From Astrobacterium formosum (GTDB taxonomy: Bacteria; Pseudomonadota; Alphaproteobacteria; Rhizobiales; Xanthobacteraceae), in NCBI GenBank assembly GCA_030848545.1, contig JAVDCA010000006.1, positions 1 to 64,000 of the forward strand: a stretch of DNA of 64,000 nt, given 5' to 3'. Numbering within the stretch: the first letter of the stretch is position 1; each line of letters begins with the position of its first letter. A program made the position numbers and the translations under genes. The notes under the pieces are model-generated. The model was not told where the DNA came from, ran no database searches, and saw nothing but the letters and a program-made list of their open reading frames with translations. Of this stretch, positions 28,295 through 37,934 are shown one piece after another.

Positions 28295-29470
28295 TCAGCC
28301 CTTGGCCTGCGGCCCGGACGCCGCCGGCTTCGCACCTTCTTCCTGCGGCGTCACCTTGATGCCGGCGCGGGCGCGCATCAGGCCGTTGACGATGACGCGC
28401 TCGCCGGCCTCGATGCCGGTCTTGATCACCCGCAGTTCGCCTTCGAGCTGGCCGAGGGTGACGAATTTCTGCTTCACGGTGTTGTCGGCGTCGACCACGT
28501 AGACGAACTTGCGGGTCTGGTCGGTGCCGATCGCGGTGTCGGGCAGGAGCAGCGCGTCGTAAGCCGGCGAGCCGGGCACGCGGATGCGCGCGAACATGCC
28601 CGGGGTCAGCATGCCGTCCGGATTGGAAAACACGGCGCGGCCGCGAATGGTGCCCGACGAGCGGTCGATGACGTTGTCGACGAAATCCATGCGGCCCCTG
28701 TGGCCGAAGTCCTGTTCGTCGATCAACTTGAGGGAGACGACGACGCTGCCCTCGCGGCCGGTGACGTCCTTGCCGGTGCCCGACAGGCGCTCGTAGCGTA
28801 GATAGGAGGCCTCGTCGAAAGTGAACTCGAAGCGGATCGGGTTTATCGACACGATGGTGGCGAGCAGCGTCGGGGTGCCGCCAGTGCCGCCGGCGACGAG
28901 ATTGCCGGGGGAAACGCGGCGATCGCCGATGCGGCCGTCGACCGGCGCGCGCAGCTCGGTGAACTCCAGGTCGAGGCTCGCCTGCTTGACCGCCGCCTCC
29001 TGGGCGGCGACCGAGGCCTCGGCGACCTTCTTGGCCTGGGTGCGCTGGTCGAAGGTCTGCTCCGTGATGGTCTTCTCGCGCACGAGCTGGGCACCGCGGG
29101 CGAGATCGCTCTCCGCGAAGGCCAGATTGGCGCGCGCCTGGGCGAGGTTGGCCTTGGCCTGCTCGAGGGTGGTCTGGAACGGACGCCGGTCGATGGTGAA
29201 GAGGAGATCGCCCTGCTTGACCATCTGGCCGTCGGTGAAGTGGATGCGGTCGAGATAACCGGACACGCGCGCACGCACCTCGACGGAATCGACGGCGACG
29301 AAACGGCCGACATATTCGTCGTAGTCGACGATGTTGCGCTTCACCGGCTGGCCGACGGTGACCGTCGGCGGGGGTGGCGCCGCCGGTGCTGCCTGCTGGT
29401 TCTGGCCGCAGGCCGTGATCAGGAAAAGAAGCGGGAGAGCGGCGAGACGCGCCGCGTGAGCATGCTGCAT
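28295..29470 (-). CDS. RND efflux periplasmic adaptor (AcrA/MexA-type lipoprotein)
   Basis: This 391-residue membrane-fusion protein has a lipoprotein signal with lipobox LITAC (Cys near residue 18), then a Pro/Ala linker. The lipoyl half-motifs are VEVRARVSGYLDRIHFTDGQMVKQGDLLFTID and LEFTELRAPVDGRIGDRRVSPGNLV, flanking an alpha-hairpin of about residues 100-160. Beta-barrel and membrane-proximal domains complete it. It bridges the inner-membrane pump encoded next in the operon to an outer-membrane channel encoded elsewhere. The start is set at the ATG that begins the signal peptide. Confidence 0.94.
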   Translation of the reverse strand: MQHAHAARLAALPLLFLITACGQNQQAAPAAPPPPTVTVGQPVKRNIVDYDEYVGRFVAVDSVEVRARVSGYLDRIHFTDGQMVKQGDLLFTIDRRPFQTTLEQAKANLAQARANLAFAESDLARGAQLVREKTITEQTFDQRTQAKKVAEASVAAQEAAVKQASLDLEFTELRAPVDGRIGDRRVSPGNLVAGGTGGTPTLLATIVSINPIRFEFTFDEASYLRYERLSGTGKDVTGREGSVVVSLKLIDEQDFGHRGRMDFVDNVIDRSSGTIRGRAVFSNPDGMLTPGMFARIRVPGSPAYDALLLPDTAIGTDQTRKFVYVVDADNTVKQKFVTLGQLEGELRVIKTGIEAGERVIVNGLMRARAGIKVTPQEEGAKPAASGPQAKG

Positions 29471-29735
29471 GGGCGTTGTTCCGACCGCGACTGAAACGAT
29501 TCGCGGCGACCCGTTTCGAATGGTCGACAAACCACGGATCGCTCCGGGGGTACGACGGCGAAGATAGGCGCCCCCCTCGGCCTTTCGGCAGCAGCGCCGA
29601 CATTCACATATCTCCGCCCGCCGCGCCTGTCCATTGCGACGGGACCAGATGGCAAACAGACGCATACCGGGCGCCCACGTTCTTGCCACCCAATTGCCAT
29701 GTTCGCCCGACCACGACCATGGGGCGAGACGCCTG

Positions 29736-31277
29736 TCAGGCATCCGCACCGGGCGTCCGGCGGCGCAGCAGCGCCAGCCATTCCGACCCGAACAGCATGG
29801 CCACCATGCCGCCATACGTGATCATCCCGATCGCGGCCAGCATGGCGAGCAGGGTCTCGTCGCGCAATGCCGGCCACGCCGACAGTGCCGGCGTCAGCAA
29901 GCGGGCGCCCAAATAGAGCGAAAGGGCGAGCACCACGCCTGCCGCCACGAGCTTGACGATCGCCCGGCGCAGGCGGGCATCGACGGCAAGATAGCCGGCC
30001 CGGCGCGCATACCAAATTACCAGGGAGATATTGACCCAGGCGCCGGCCGCGGTGGCAAGTGCCAGTCCGACCTGGGCGAAATCGTGCATCAGGGCGATTT
30101 TGAGGGCGATGTTGACGACCACCGAAGCCATCAGGGCCTTCATGGGCGTCGCCGTGTCGCCGCGGGCGAAGAAGCTCGCGGTGAGGCTGCGGATGAGGAC
30201 GAACGGCAGCAGGCCGAACGTGTAGGCGGCGAGCGTCGCGCCGGCGGCGGCCGCGTCGGCCGCCGTGAAGGCACCGCGGGCGAACATGGCCCGCATGATG
30301 AGATCTGGCACCACCAGGAAGGCGACCCCGCACGGCACCGACAGAAGCAGCGTCAGCTCGACGGCGCGGTTCTGGGCGTGGCTTGCACCGGCGGCGTCGC
30401 CACGGGCGAGCTTTCCGGCCATGTCCGGCAGCAGGACGGTGCCGGCCGCGATACCGATGACGCCGATGGGCAGCTGGTTGAGCCGGTCGGCATAATAGAG
30501 CGCCGACACGGCACCGGTGGGCAGGAAACTCGCGATGATGGTGTCGGCAAAGAGCGCGAGCTGGGTGCCGCCCGACCCAAGAGTCGCCGGTCCGAGCGCC
30601 CGAAAGAAGCGGCGGATATCGGCATCGACGACGAGACGCCGAAATCCCGGAAGGACGCCGTGGCGCTTCGCATCGGCGGCGACGAGTGCCGCCTCGAGCA
30701 CGCCGGCGATCAGCACTCCCCAGGCGGCCGCATGCCCGGCGGTGGGGAAAAAGACCGCGAGCGAGAGCGCCGCCATCATGGACAGGTTCAAAAGGATGGG
30801 TGCGGCGGCGGCGGCGGCGAAGCGGCCGAGCGCGTTGAGGATGCCGCCGTAGAGCGTCACCAGGCTGACCAGGAGGAGATACGGGAAAGTGATTCGCGTG
30901 AGCTCGACCGCCAGCATCCAGCGGCCGGGGTCGCGGGAGAATCCGGGTGCCAGGAGCCCGATCACCGCCGGCGTGAAGAGCAGTGCCAGCGCGAGCAACA
31001 CGGCTTCGGCGGCCATCAGCAGGGTGAAGACCCGGTCGGCGAACAAGGCGGCGGCGCCGCCCTCGCCGCGGATGCGCGCATAGGCCGGCACGAATGCCGC
31101 ATTGAAGGCACCTTCGGCGAAGATGGCGCGAAAGTGGTTCGGCAGCCTGAGCGCGACGAAGAAGGCGTCCGCGGCCGGCCCGGCGCCCAGGATGGCGGCC
31201 AGCATGATGTCGCGCAAAAAGCCCGTTACGCGCGAAAGAAGCGTCAGGCCGCCGACCGTCAGGAAACGTGAAAGCAT
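29736..31277 (-). CDS. murJ: Lipid II flippase MurJ
   Basis: MurJ (MviN) flips lipid-linked peptidoglycan precursor across the inner membrane. The 513-residue protein has about 14 hydrophobic helices. It opens with the MOP/MviN signature RFLTVGGLTLLSRVTGFLRD, then DAFFVALRLPNHFRAIFAEGAFNAAFVP. The start MLSRFL is chosen because this motif normally begins at the N-terminus. It is the last gene of the minus-strand envelope block, 138 bases after the DegT aminotransferase with a degenerate hairpin repeat between, so it may be transcribed separately. Confidence 0.95.
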   Translation of the reverse strand: MLSRFLTVGGLTLLSRVTGFLRDIMLAAILGAGPAADAFFVALRLPNHFRAIFAEGAFNAAFVPAYARIRGEGGAAALFADRVFTLLMAAEAVLLALALLFTPAVIGLLAPGFSRDPGRWMLAVELTRITFPYLLLVSLVTLYGGILNALGRFAAAAAAPILLNLSMMAALSLAVFFPTAGHAAAWGVLIAGVLEAALVAADAKRHGVLPGFRRLVVDADIRRFFRALGPATLGSGGTQLALFADTIIASFLPTGAVSALYYADRLNQLPIGVIGIAAGTVLLPDMAGKLARGDAAGASHAQNRAVELTLLLSVPCGVAFLVVPDLIMRAMFARGAFTAADAAAAGATLAAYTFGLLPFVLIRSLTASFFARGDTATPMKALMASVVVNIALKIALMHDFAQVGLALATAAGAWVNISLVIWYARRAGYLAVDARLRRAIVKLVAAGVVLALSLYLGARLLTPALSAWPALRDETLLAMLAAIGMITYGGMVAMLFGSEWLALLRRRTPGADA

Positions 31278-31357
31278 GGCGCGATCCGGAAGGGGCGGCG
31301 AATCCGCCGCCCCGAGGCGCACCCTAAGGGAGGCGTCGCCGGTGTCCAGAGGCACCG

Positions 31358-31394
31358 CCTTCTCCCTCTCCCAGCAAGTGTGGAGAGGTGAAGG
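31358..31394. repeat. Dispersed hairpin repeat, family B (degenerate copy)
   Basis: CCTTCTCCCTCTCC (31358 onward) faces GGAGAGGTGAAGG (31382-31394), forming an imperfect hairpin between the DegT aminotransferase and murJ. It resembles the perfect hairpins at 44425-44491 and 55951-55978, which share CACCTCT...AGAGGTG ends. Confidence 0.55.
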
Positions 31395-31415
31395 AAAGGA
31401 CGCCGTGGACCAAGG

Positions 31416-32573
31416 TTAACTTTTCAGGGCCGCCCGCACGGCTTCAATGACACGCGCCTGCGTCGGTTCGTCCAGATAGGCATGCATGGGCAGGCTGATG
31501 ACTTCGGCGGCGAGGCGATCGGATACCGGCAGACCGCCGGCGGCGGCGGGGAAATGCCCATAGGCGCCCTGACGATGCAACGGCTTGGGATAGTACGCTG
31601 CCGTCGGGACACCCCGCTCTTTCATGGCCGCCACGAACGCATCTCGCCGGCCAGGCCCGAGCCGCAACGTGTACTGCGCCCACACCGACGTATAACCTTC
31701 AGGCACGAGCGGCACCGCTGCGACGTCGGCCAGCGCCGCATTGTAGCGCGCCGCAGCCGTGTTGCGCGCGACGATCTCGTCCTCGAAGATCTTCAGCTTC
31801 TCGATCAGGATCGCGGCCTGGATGGTGTCGAGCCGGCCGGTAATGCCGATGCGGACATTGTCGTACTTGTCGTCCTTGTTGAAGCCGTGCACACGCAGGC
31901 TGACGATGCGATCGGCGAGTTCATCGTCGTTGGTCATGACGGCACCGCCGTCGCCGTAACAGCCGAGCGGTTTGGCCGGGAAAAAGCTCGTCGCGCAGGC
32001 ATCCCCGATTGTGCCGAGTTTCTTGCCCTTGTAGGTGGCACCGAACGCTTGCGCGGCATCGTCGAGGACGAACAGCCCCTCCGCCGCCGCGACCTTGGCG
32101 ATGGCATCGTGGTCGGCCGGCAGGCCGAACAGGTCGACCGGAATGACGGCCTTCGGCTTCAGGCCCTGCTTCCTGGCGGCGGCGACGGCACGTTCGAGGC
32201 TGGCGACGTCCATATTGAAGGTCGCCTCGTCGACATCGGCGAACACCGGCGTCGCACCCAGGAGCGCCGCCACTTCGGCGGTGGCGCAGAAGGTGAAGGA
32301 CGGGCAGATCACCGCGTCGCCGGGCCCGATCTCGCGAGCGAGCAACACCAGTTCGAGCGCATCGGTGCCGCTCGCGCACGAGATGGCGTGGCGCGCGCCG
32401 CAGAAGGCCGCGAGATCCTTTTCGAGCTGCTTGACCTCGGGGCCGAGGATGAACTGACAGTGGGTGGTGACGCGGGCGATGGCGTCGTCGACACTCTGTC
32501 CGAGCCGGCGCCTCTGGGCGGCGACATCGATGAACGGAATCGGCTTCAAGTCGATGCGTGTGTGCTGGTTCAT
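31416..32573 (-). CDS. DegT/DnrJ/EryC1/StrS sugar aminotransferase (WbpE-like)
   Basis: This 385-residue PLP-dependent aminotransferase makes amino-sugar nucleotides. It has PFIDVAAQRRRLG at the start, the cofactor-binding SGTDALELVLLA and DDAAQAFGATY, and the Schiff-base lysine in SFFPAKPLGCYGDGGA. It is most like WbpE/WlbC enzymes that form the 3-amino group of UDP-GlcNAc3NA(A). It sits 12 bases after a Gfo/Idh/MocA dehydrogenase, the WbpB/WlbA counterpart, which supports a 3-keto-sugar substrate. The specific product is inferred from the pairing. Confidence 0.9.
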   Translation of the reverse strand: MNQHTRIDLKPIPFIDVAAQRRRLGQSVDDAIARVTTHCQFILGPEVKQLEKDLAAFCGARHAISCASGTDALELVLLAREIGPGDAVICPSFTFCATAEVAALLGATPVFADVDEATFNMDVASLERAVAAARKQGLKPKAVIPVDLFGLPADHDAIAKVAAAEGLFVLDDAAQAFGATYKGKKLGTIGDACATSFFPAKPLGCYGDGGAVMTNDDELADRIVSLRVHGFNKDDKYDNVRIGITGRLDTIQAAILIEKLKIFEDEIVARNTAAARYNAALADVAAVPLVPEGYTSVWAQYTLRLGPGRRDAFVAAMKERGVPTAAYYPKPLHRQGAYGHFPAAAGGLPVSDRLAAEVISLPMHAYLDEPTQARVIEAVRAALKS

Positions 32574-32585
32574 GGTCCTGTCCCG

Positions 32586-33581
32586 TCAGACGGCGCGGCG
32601 ACGCGTGCGCGCGGACGCCTCGATGATCGGTTGCGGCCGCTCATCGAGACAGCGGATGGCGATCTCGAGGCTGGCGATCCCCTCTTCGCCGGTGACCGCC
32701 GGCCGCGATCCCGTCCGGACGGCGTTGACGAAGGCGGTGAGTTCGGCGCGCAGCGGCTCGGAATGGCCGACCGACAGGTGCCGCATGGAGTAGCTGCCGT
32801 CGGGCTGGAAGCCGAAACATTCGGTAACCTGGCGGGTCAGGAGATCGCCTGCGATGTATTTGCGCCGCGTGGCGACGTGCACCGTGCGGGCTTTGAACGG
32901 CGTGAGCCAGTTGGTGTTGATGTGGGCGAGAACGCCCGAGGCGGTGCGGAATTGCAGCAGTGCGATGTCCTCGCGCTCGGCTTTCACCGAGGTCATCTGC
33001 GGCTGCACGTCGATGATTTCCGATCCCGTGAACCACGAGATCAGGTCGATGTCGTGCACCGCGAGGTCGATGACGACGCCGACATTGGACATGCGCGGCG
33101 GAAACGGGCCCACGCGAGTGATGCCGATGGACAGGATATCCTCGTCCCGCAGCGCGTCCTTGATCGCCTGCACGGCCGGATTGAAACGCTCCACGTATCC
33201 GATCATCAGCGTGACGCCGGCCTGGCGGGCGGCGATGATGATGTCGCGCCCCTCTTCGACCGTCGGAGCGATCGGCTTCTCCACCAGGACATGGACGCCG
33301 CGCTCGACGCAGGCGAGCGCAATCTCGCGATGCAGATGGGTGGGTGCCGCGATCGACACCGCATCGACGCCGGCGTCGAGCAACGGCGCGAGCTCCGGAT
33401 AGGTCGCGCAGCCGAGTGTGCGACCGACGAATTCCGCCTGTTTGGAGTCGGGATCGACAATGCCGGCGAGCGTGATACCGGGCAATTCGGCCAGCACTCG
33501 TGCGTGGTTGCAGCCCATGACGCCGACACCGACGACACCGAGTCGAAGAGTTTTGTCCCCCGCCCTGTTCGCGGATACCAT
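32586..33581 (-). CDS. Gfo/Idh/MocA-family dehydrogenase (WbpB/WlbA-like)
   Basis: This 331-residue NAD-dependent oxidoreductase has the Rossmann motif GVVGVGVMGCNHARVL, the family-defining VLVEKPIAP around residue 105, and the C-terminal-domain motif DLAVHDIDLISWF with the putative catalytic His. Followed 12 bases later by a DegT-family aminotransferase, it probably oxidises C3 of a UDP-N-acetylglucosaminuronate in 2,3-diamino-sugar synthesis for LPS O-antigen. WbpA-type and WbpD-type partners are not in the window. An ATG and basic N-terminal extension are as given; a shorter start is not excluded. Confidence 0.88.
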   Translation of the reverse strand: MVSANRAGDKTLRLGVVGVGVMGCNHARVLAELPGITLAGIVDPDSKQAEFVGRTLGCATYPELAPLLDAGVDAVSIAAPTHLHREIALACVERGVHVLVEKPIAPTVEEGRDIIIAARQAGVTLMIGYVERFNPAVQAIKDALRDEDILSIGITRVGPFPPRMSNVGVVIDLAVHDIDLISWFTGSEIIDVQPQMTSVKAEREDIALLQFRTASGVLAHINTNWLTPFKARTVHVATRRKYIAGDLLTRQVTECFGFQPDGSYSMRHLSVGHSEPLRAELTAFVNAVRTGSRPAVTGEEGIASLEIAIRCLDERPQPIIEASARTRRRAV

Positions 33582-33808
33582 TACGCCTCACCCCCAAGCT
33601 TGATCGTGACGGAGCCTCCCCTAGCACGCTCCCGGATGGGAGGCGACCGTCAACGGCATGTTAACCAGACACGAATGGTGTCAAACGGTTACATCGGCAT
33701 TCGATGTCCGCATAGGCACCCTTGGCAAAGCACTTTCGCGTGCGGGAAATTCCGGACGCGGTACCGACGCGGACGGCCGAGATCGCGAGCCGCCGGATGG
33801 AACACCTG

Positions 33809-34834
33809 CTACACGTGGTAGTGCTCACGATACCATTTCACGAAATGGCCCACGCCGACCTCGATCGGCGTTCTGGGCGCGAATCCGACCGCGGCCGACA
33901 ACGCCTCGACATCGGCATAGGTCGCGTGCACGTCGCCGGGCTGCATGGGCATGAGCTCGACGATCGCTTTTTTCCCGACCGCGTCCTCGATGACCCTCAC
34001 GAGCGTGCGGAGGTCGATCGGCGTATGGTTGCCGATATTGTAGATCCGCCAGGGTGCGGCGCCCGAGGCCGGGTCGGGCTTCTCGGATGACCAGGCAGGG
34101 TCGGCCGCCGCCGGAGTGTCGATCAGGCGGACGATCGCCTCCGCGACGTCGCCCACATAGGTGAAGTCGCGTTGCATGTCGCCTTCGTTGAAAAGGCGAA
34201 TGGGTTTTCCGGCGACGATCGCGGCGGTGAACAGCCAGATCGCCATGTCGGGCCGGCCCCACGGACCGTAGACCGTGAAGAAGCGCAATCCCGTGCAAGG
34301 AATCCCGAACAGATGCGCGTAGGCATGCGCCATCAGCTCGTTGGCCTTCTTGGTGGCCCCATAGAGGCTGACCGGATGATCGACGTTCTGCTCGGTCGAA
34401 AACGGCATGCCGGTGTTGGCGCCGTACACCGACGAGGAGGAAGCGTAGACCAGATGACCGCAGTCGTTGTGGCGGCAGCCCTCGAGGATATCCAGAAAGC
34501 CAGTGATGTTGGCATCCACATAGGCGTGTGGGTCGCTCAGTGAACGGCGCACGCCAGGCTGGGCGGCGAGGTGGACGACGCGCGAGAAACGATGCTCCGC
34601 GAACAGGGCCGCCGTTGCGGCGCGGTCGGCGATGTCGAGCTCGACAAAGCGGAACTCGGGATGCTGCGCAAGACTGGCGAGGCGTGCCGTCTTCAGCGCC
34701 GGATCGTAGTAATCGTTGAGATTATCGATGCCGAGTACCGACCGGCCGCTCTCCAACAATCTGGACGCGACGTGGAAGCCGATGAAGCCGGCAGCCCCGG
34801 TCACCAGAATGTCTTCACGCGACATGACGTTCAC
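33809..34834 (-). CDS. UDP-glucuronate 4-epimerase (LpsL-type)
   Basis: This 341-residue short-chain dehydrogenase-fold epimerase has Rossmann TGAAGFIGFHVA, the catalytic Ser in ASSSSVYG, and YxxxK in YGATKKANE. YGPWGRPDMA and YNIGNHTPIDL are the usual hallmarks of bacterial UDP-GlcA to UDP-GalA epimerases such as LpsL. It would supply galacturonate for LPS or capsule. Its start overlaps the stop of the WbpM-like gene by four bases; a second ATG nine bases inside is possible. Confidence 0.9.
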   Translation of the reverse strand: MNVMSREDILVTGAAGFIGFHVASRLLESGRSVLGIDNLNDYYDPALKTARLASLAQHPEFRFVELDIADRAATAALFAEHRFSRVVHLAAQPGVRRSLSDPHAYVDANITGFLDILEGCRHNDCGHLVYASSSSVYGANTGMPFSTEQNVDHPVSLYGATKKANELMAHAYAHLFGIPCTGLRFFTVYGPWGRPDMAIWLFTAAIVAGKPIRLFNEGDMQRDFTYVGDVAEAIVRLIDTPAAADPAWSSEKPDPASGAAPWRIYNIGNHTPIDLRTLVRVIEDAVGKKAIVELMPMQPGDVHATYADVEALSAAVGFAPRTPIEVGVGHFVKWYREHYHV

Positions 34835-36735
34835 ACCGCTTTCTTGAGGCTGTCGGTGTCGAGGCCGAGAATCCGGGTGATGGTGGCGCGTTCGTCGCGC
34901 TCGATCGCCCGGGCGAGTTCGTCCAACCTTTTGCGCATGGTCGCCAGTGGCGGGCGAACCGGGCGCGCGGCGACGACACCTTCGATGCCGATGTCCGTGG
35001 CCGGTTCCTCGCGCGCGAACAGAATCTCGTTGAGCCGTTCGCCGGGACGCAGTCCGGTGAAGACGATCTCGATGTCGTGGCCCGGTTCCAGGCCCGAGAG
35101 CCGGATCATGCGCTCGGCGAGTTCGACGATCTTGACCGGTTGGCCCATATTGAGCACGTAGACCGCGACGTCCGATCGATCCGGGCCGAGCGCATGGCTC
35201 GCAGCCGTCAAGACGAGGTCGCAGGCCTCACGGATGGTCATGAAATAGCGCACCATGTCGGGATGGGTGACGGTGAGCGGCCCTCCCGCCTCGATCTGCG
35301 TTTTGAATTTCGGCACGACCGATCCGTTCGAGGCGAGCACGTTGCCGAACCGTACCGAGATCAGCCGCATCGGGCGCTCGGTGCCGGCGCGGCCCACGAG
35401 ATCGGCATCGAGCGCCTGGCAGTACATCTCGGCGAAGCGCTTGGTGGCGCCCAGTATCGACACCGGTTCGATCGCCTTGTCGGTCGAGATCATCACCATG
35501 GCCTCGGCCCCTGCCGCGGCGGCCGCATCGGCAACGTTGACGGATCCGAACACGTTGGTCTTGACCGCCTCGCCCCAGTCGCGCTCCAGGATCGGCACGT
35601 GTTTGAGGGCGGCGGCGTGGAAGACGAAATGCGGCTTGAAATCCGCGATCACCCGCGTCAGGCGCGTGCGATCGCGGATGTCGGCGATGTGGCCTTCGAT
35701 CTGGACATGCACCTGCTTGCCCTTGAGCAATTCCGTGACGGCGTGCAAGGCCGGCTCGGAATTCTCCAGCACCAGCAGGCGGGACACCCCGAATGCCACC
35801 AGACGGTCGCAAATCTCAGACCCGATAGAACCGCCGCCGCCGGTGACCACCACCGCCTTGCCCTTCACCAGGCCTTTGATTCGTTCGTAATCGATCTTGA
35901 TGCTCGGGCGCAGCAGCAGATCCTCGACGGCGATCGGCGCCAATTGCAGCGCTTCGCCCGCCTCCAGCGAGGGCAGGCGACTGGTGGAGAGGCCGAGACG
36001 ATGTGCGCGCACGAGGACCGATTCGGGCTTGGCCTCCTCGGTCAACGCGGAGGCGGTCAGCACCAGCCGGCTGATCTGTATGCCGCGCGCCGAGAGATCG
36101 GCGACGATGCGCTCGAGATCATCGAGTTCCCCCAGCACCGGCACGCCGCGGATCGACATGCCGCGATCGGCCCGCGACGGCGAAAGGACACCGGCGGGCT
36201 GGATTTGGCCGACCGCCCCGCTCTCGACTCCGCGCAGCAGTACGTCCGCGTCGGCGGCGCGGCCGAGCACCAGGGTCGGCTGCGAACGCCCGGCACGCGC
36301 GCGCTGGAGCGTGCGGGTGTAGCGGAAGTAACGGTAGAATGCCCGCGGCGCGACCAGGAAGGCGGTCTGCAGGAACCAGTACAGGGCGATGGTGATGCGG
36401 CCGAAGAAGAAGGTGCCGAGCATGTTCGGCGCCAACAGCACGTAGTCGATCGCCAAAAGAGTCACCGCCAGCACGGAGCTGGCCTTGATGATCGTCATGA
36501 CGTCGGGAAGGGAAATGAAACGCCACTTGGTCTTGAACAGCCCGAAGGCGGCATAGACCAAGCCGGAAAAGGCCACAAAGGCCGGCAGCACATAGACCAG
36601 CAGCGGCGCCCGCTCGGCGAGGCCCTCCTCCTCAAAGCGCAGATAAAAGGCCGCGAGCACCGCCAGCGCCGTGGCCAAGAGGTCGTGCACCAGGATTGCG
36701 CCCATGCGCGATGTCAACCGTTCCCAGCGAATCAT
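34831..36735 (-). CDS. Membrane polysaccharide dehydratase/epimerase (WbpM/CapD/FlaA1 family)
   Basis: This 634-residue protein has four transmembrane helices (about residues 12-125), a first nucleotide-binding-like domain, and a catalytic SDR domain from about residue 290. The latter has TGGGGSIGSE (298-307), FHAAALKHVPILE and STDKAIEPVSILGATKR. Members convert UDP-GlcNAc to the 4-keto-6-deoxy sugar (4,6-dehydratase), the entry to QuiNAc, FucNAc or bacillosamine residues in O-antigen. Four-base overlaps on both sides place it mid-operon between the GT9 gene and the epimerase. Confidence 0.93.
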   Translation of the reverse strand: MIRWERLTSRMGAILVHDLLATALAVLAAFYLRFEEEGLAERAPLLVYVLPAFVAFSGLVYAAFGLFKTKWRFISLPDVMTIIKASSVLAVTLLAIDYVLLAPNMLGTFFFGRITIALYWFLQTAFLVAPRAFYRYFRYTRTLQRARAGRSQPTLVLGRAADADVLLRGVESGAVGQIQPAGVLSPSRADRGMSIRGVPVLGELDDLERIVADLSARGIQISRLVLTASALTEEAKPESVLVRAHRLGLSTSRLPSLEAGEALQLAPIAVEDLLLRPSIKIDYERIKGLVKGKAVVVTGGGGSIGSEICDRLVAFGVSRLLVLENSEPALHAVTELLKGKQVHVQIEGHIADIRDRTRLTRVIADFKPHFVFHAAALKHVPILERDWGEAVKTNVFGSVNVADAAAAAGAEAMVMISTDKAIEPVSILGATKRFAEMYCQALDADLVGRAGTERPMRLISVRFGNVLASNGSVVPKFKTQIEAGGPLTVTHPDMVRYFMTIREACDLVLTAASHALGPDRSDVAVYVLNMGQPVKIVELAERMIRLSGLEPGHDIEIVFTGLRPGERLNEILFAREEPATDIGIEGVVAARPVRPPLATMRKRLDELARAIERDERATITRILGLDTDSLKKAV

Positions 36736-37934
36736 CCTCGGGTCCTGTCGTCAATCATCGGAAAACTCTTCACTATCCGGCTTTGCGCTGCGATGCCACC
36801 ACGTTCGCCGGCGGCCAAGGCCTGATCGATGGCCGATATCACCGACTCCGCCGAGAGTTCGTCGAGGCAGCGGCTGTGGCTGTCCAACCGATGGGCGCAG
36901 CCCTCACCCTGGCAGGGCAGGCACGCCAACGGGTTCTGGACGAGCCAGACATTGCCGCGCTGCTGCACCCGGCCGGCAGCAGCCCACGGGCGCACCAAAC
37001 CGCCTCGCGGCCACGGCCCCCACAGGCGCGGATCGGTCGGCCCATAGAGCGCGACCGTCGGGCACCCGGCGGCTGCGGCGAGATGCGTGACCGAGGTGTC
37101 GGGTCCCACATACACCCTGGCGCCACCCAAAAGCGCGGCGAGTTCCCGCCACGTCAGGCGACCGTCGAGCCGGACGATCTCGGGAACAGCGCTCCACAGC
37201 AGATCGAGGAACTGGCGTTCCGCTTCGCCCGGGCCGCCGCTGGCGATCACGGTCAGGCCGCGCCGGCTCAAGGCTTGCGCCACGGCACGCCAGCCGTCCG
37301 ATGTCCAGCGCTTGTATCGGAACATGGGCTGCGCATGGATCACCGCATAGGCGTTCTGCGGCGTCAGCTTCGGCGGCAACTCACCGCGGGGGCAGACGAC
37401 CTCGTCGACGGCCGCGATGCCGAGTGCACCCGCGAGTCGCAGGCTGTCGGGCACCCGGTGCAGGTCCTTTTCGGGTGGGACGGTATAGCCGAGCAGCGCT
37501 TTCCGAACTGCCCCGCGCATGCCGCTGTCCACCGGCCCGGCATGGCGGCGCCCGGCCAGAAGCGCAAAGAACGTCGGCCGGTCGCCGCTCTGGGTCGACA
37601 CCGCGAGGTGGTAGCGTTTGAACAGCCGCCTCGCGACGGCAAAGCTCTCGCCGAAGCTGGGCCGGGCGGGCAGGACGACGACTCCATCGAGATCGGGATT
37701 GCCGGCCAGGATGCCGGCCGTGTCGGCGAACACCAAAGCTTCGATCCTGGCGTTCGGCCATGCGCGCCGCAGGCTGCGGATCAGCGGCGTCGTCAGGAGC
37801 ACGTCGCCGATGCGCCGCAACACCACCACCAGGATGCGCGCGCGTTCCGGCAGCTGGACAGTCCCGGCCCGCGACTCGAGCGAAGGCGGCGGGCCTCCCC
37901 AGGCGTTTTTATTCGGTGCCGGTGGGGAGCTCAT
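36732..37934 (-). CDS. Glycosyltransferase family 9 (heptosyltransferase-like)
   Basis: This 400-residue GT-B enzyme has the family N-terminus ILVVVLRRIGDVLLTTPLIRSL and the C-terminal nucleotide-sugar site YVGPDTSVTHLAAAAGCPTVALYGPTDP. Cys residues in NPLACLPCQGEGCAHR may bind metal. It is related to WaaF/WaaC/WaaQ heptosyltransferases and probably extends the LPS core. The start MSSPPAP is fixed by a four-base overlap with the upstream glycosyltransferase stop; its own stop overlaps the WbpM start by four bases. Confidence 0.9.
   Translation of the reverse strand: MSSPPAPNKNAWGGPPPSLESRAGTVQLPERARILVVVLRRIGDVLLTTPLIRSLRRAWPNARIEALVFADTAGILAGNPDLDGVVVLPARPSFGESFAVARRLFKRYHLAVSTQSGDRPTFFALLAGRRHAGPVDSGMRGAVRKALLGYTVPPEKDLHRVPDSLRLAGALGIAAVDEVVCPRGELPPKLTPQNAYAVIHAQPMFRYKRWTSDGWRAVAQALSRRGLTVIASGGPGEAERQFLDLLWSAVPEIVRLDGRLTWRELAALLGGARVYVGPDTSVTHLAAAAGCPTVALYGPTDPRLWGPWPRGGLVRPWAAAGRVQQRGNVWLVQNPLACLPCQGEGCAHRLDSHSRCLDELSAESVISAIDQALAAGERGGIAAQSRIVKSFPMIDDRTRG

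Noticed and set aside
28272..29603. Very long open frame extending the RND transporter N-terminus by over 400 codons
   Set aside because: The extension is arginine- and proline-rich and runs through the adaptor gene in another frame. AcrB-family proteins start at MRISHFFIDRPIF, and the adaptor translation is clearly the real one.
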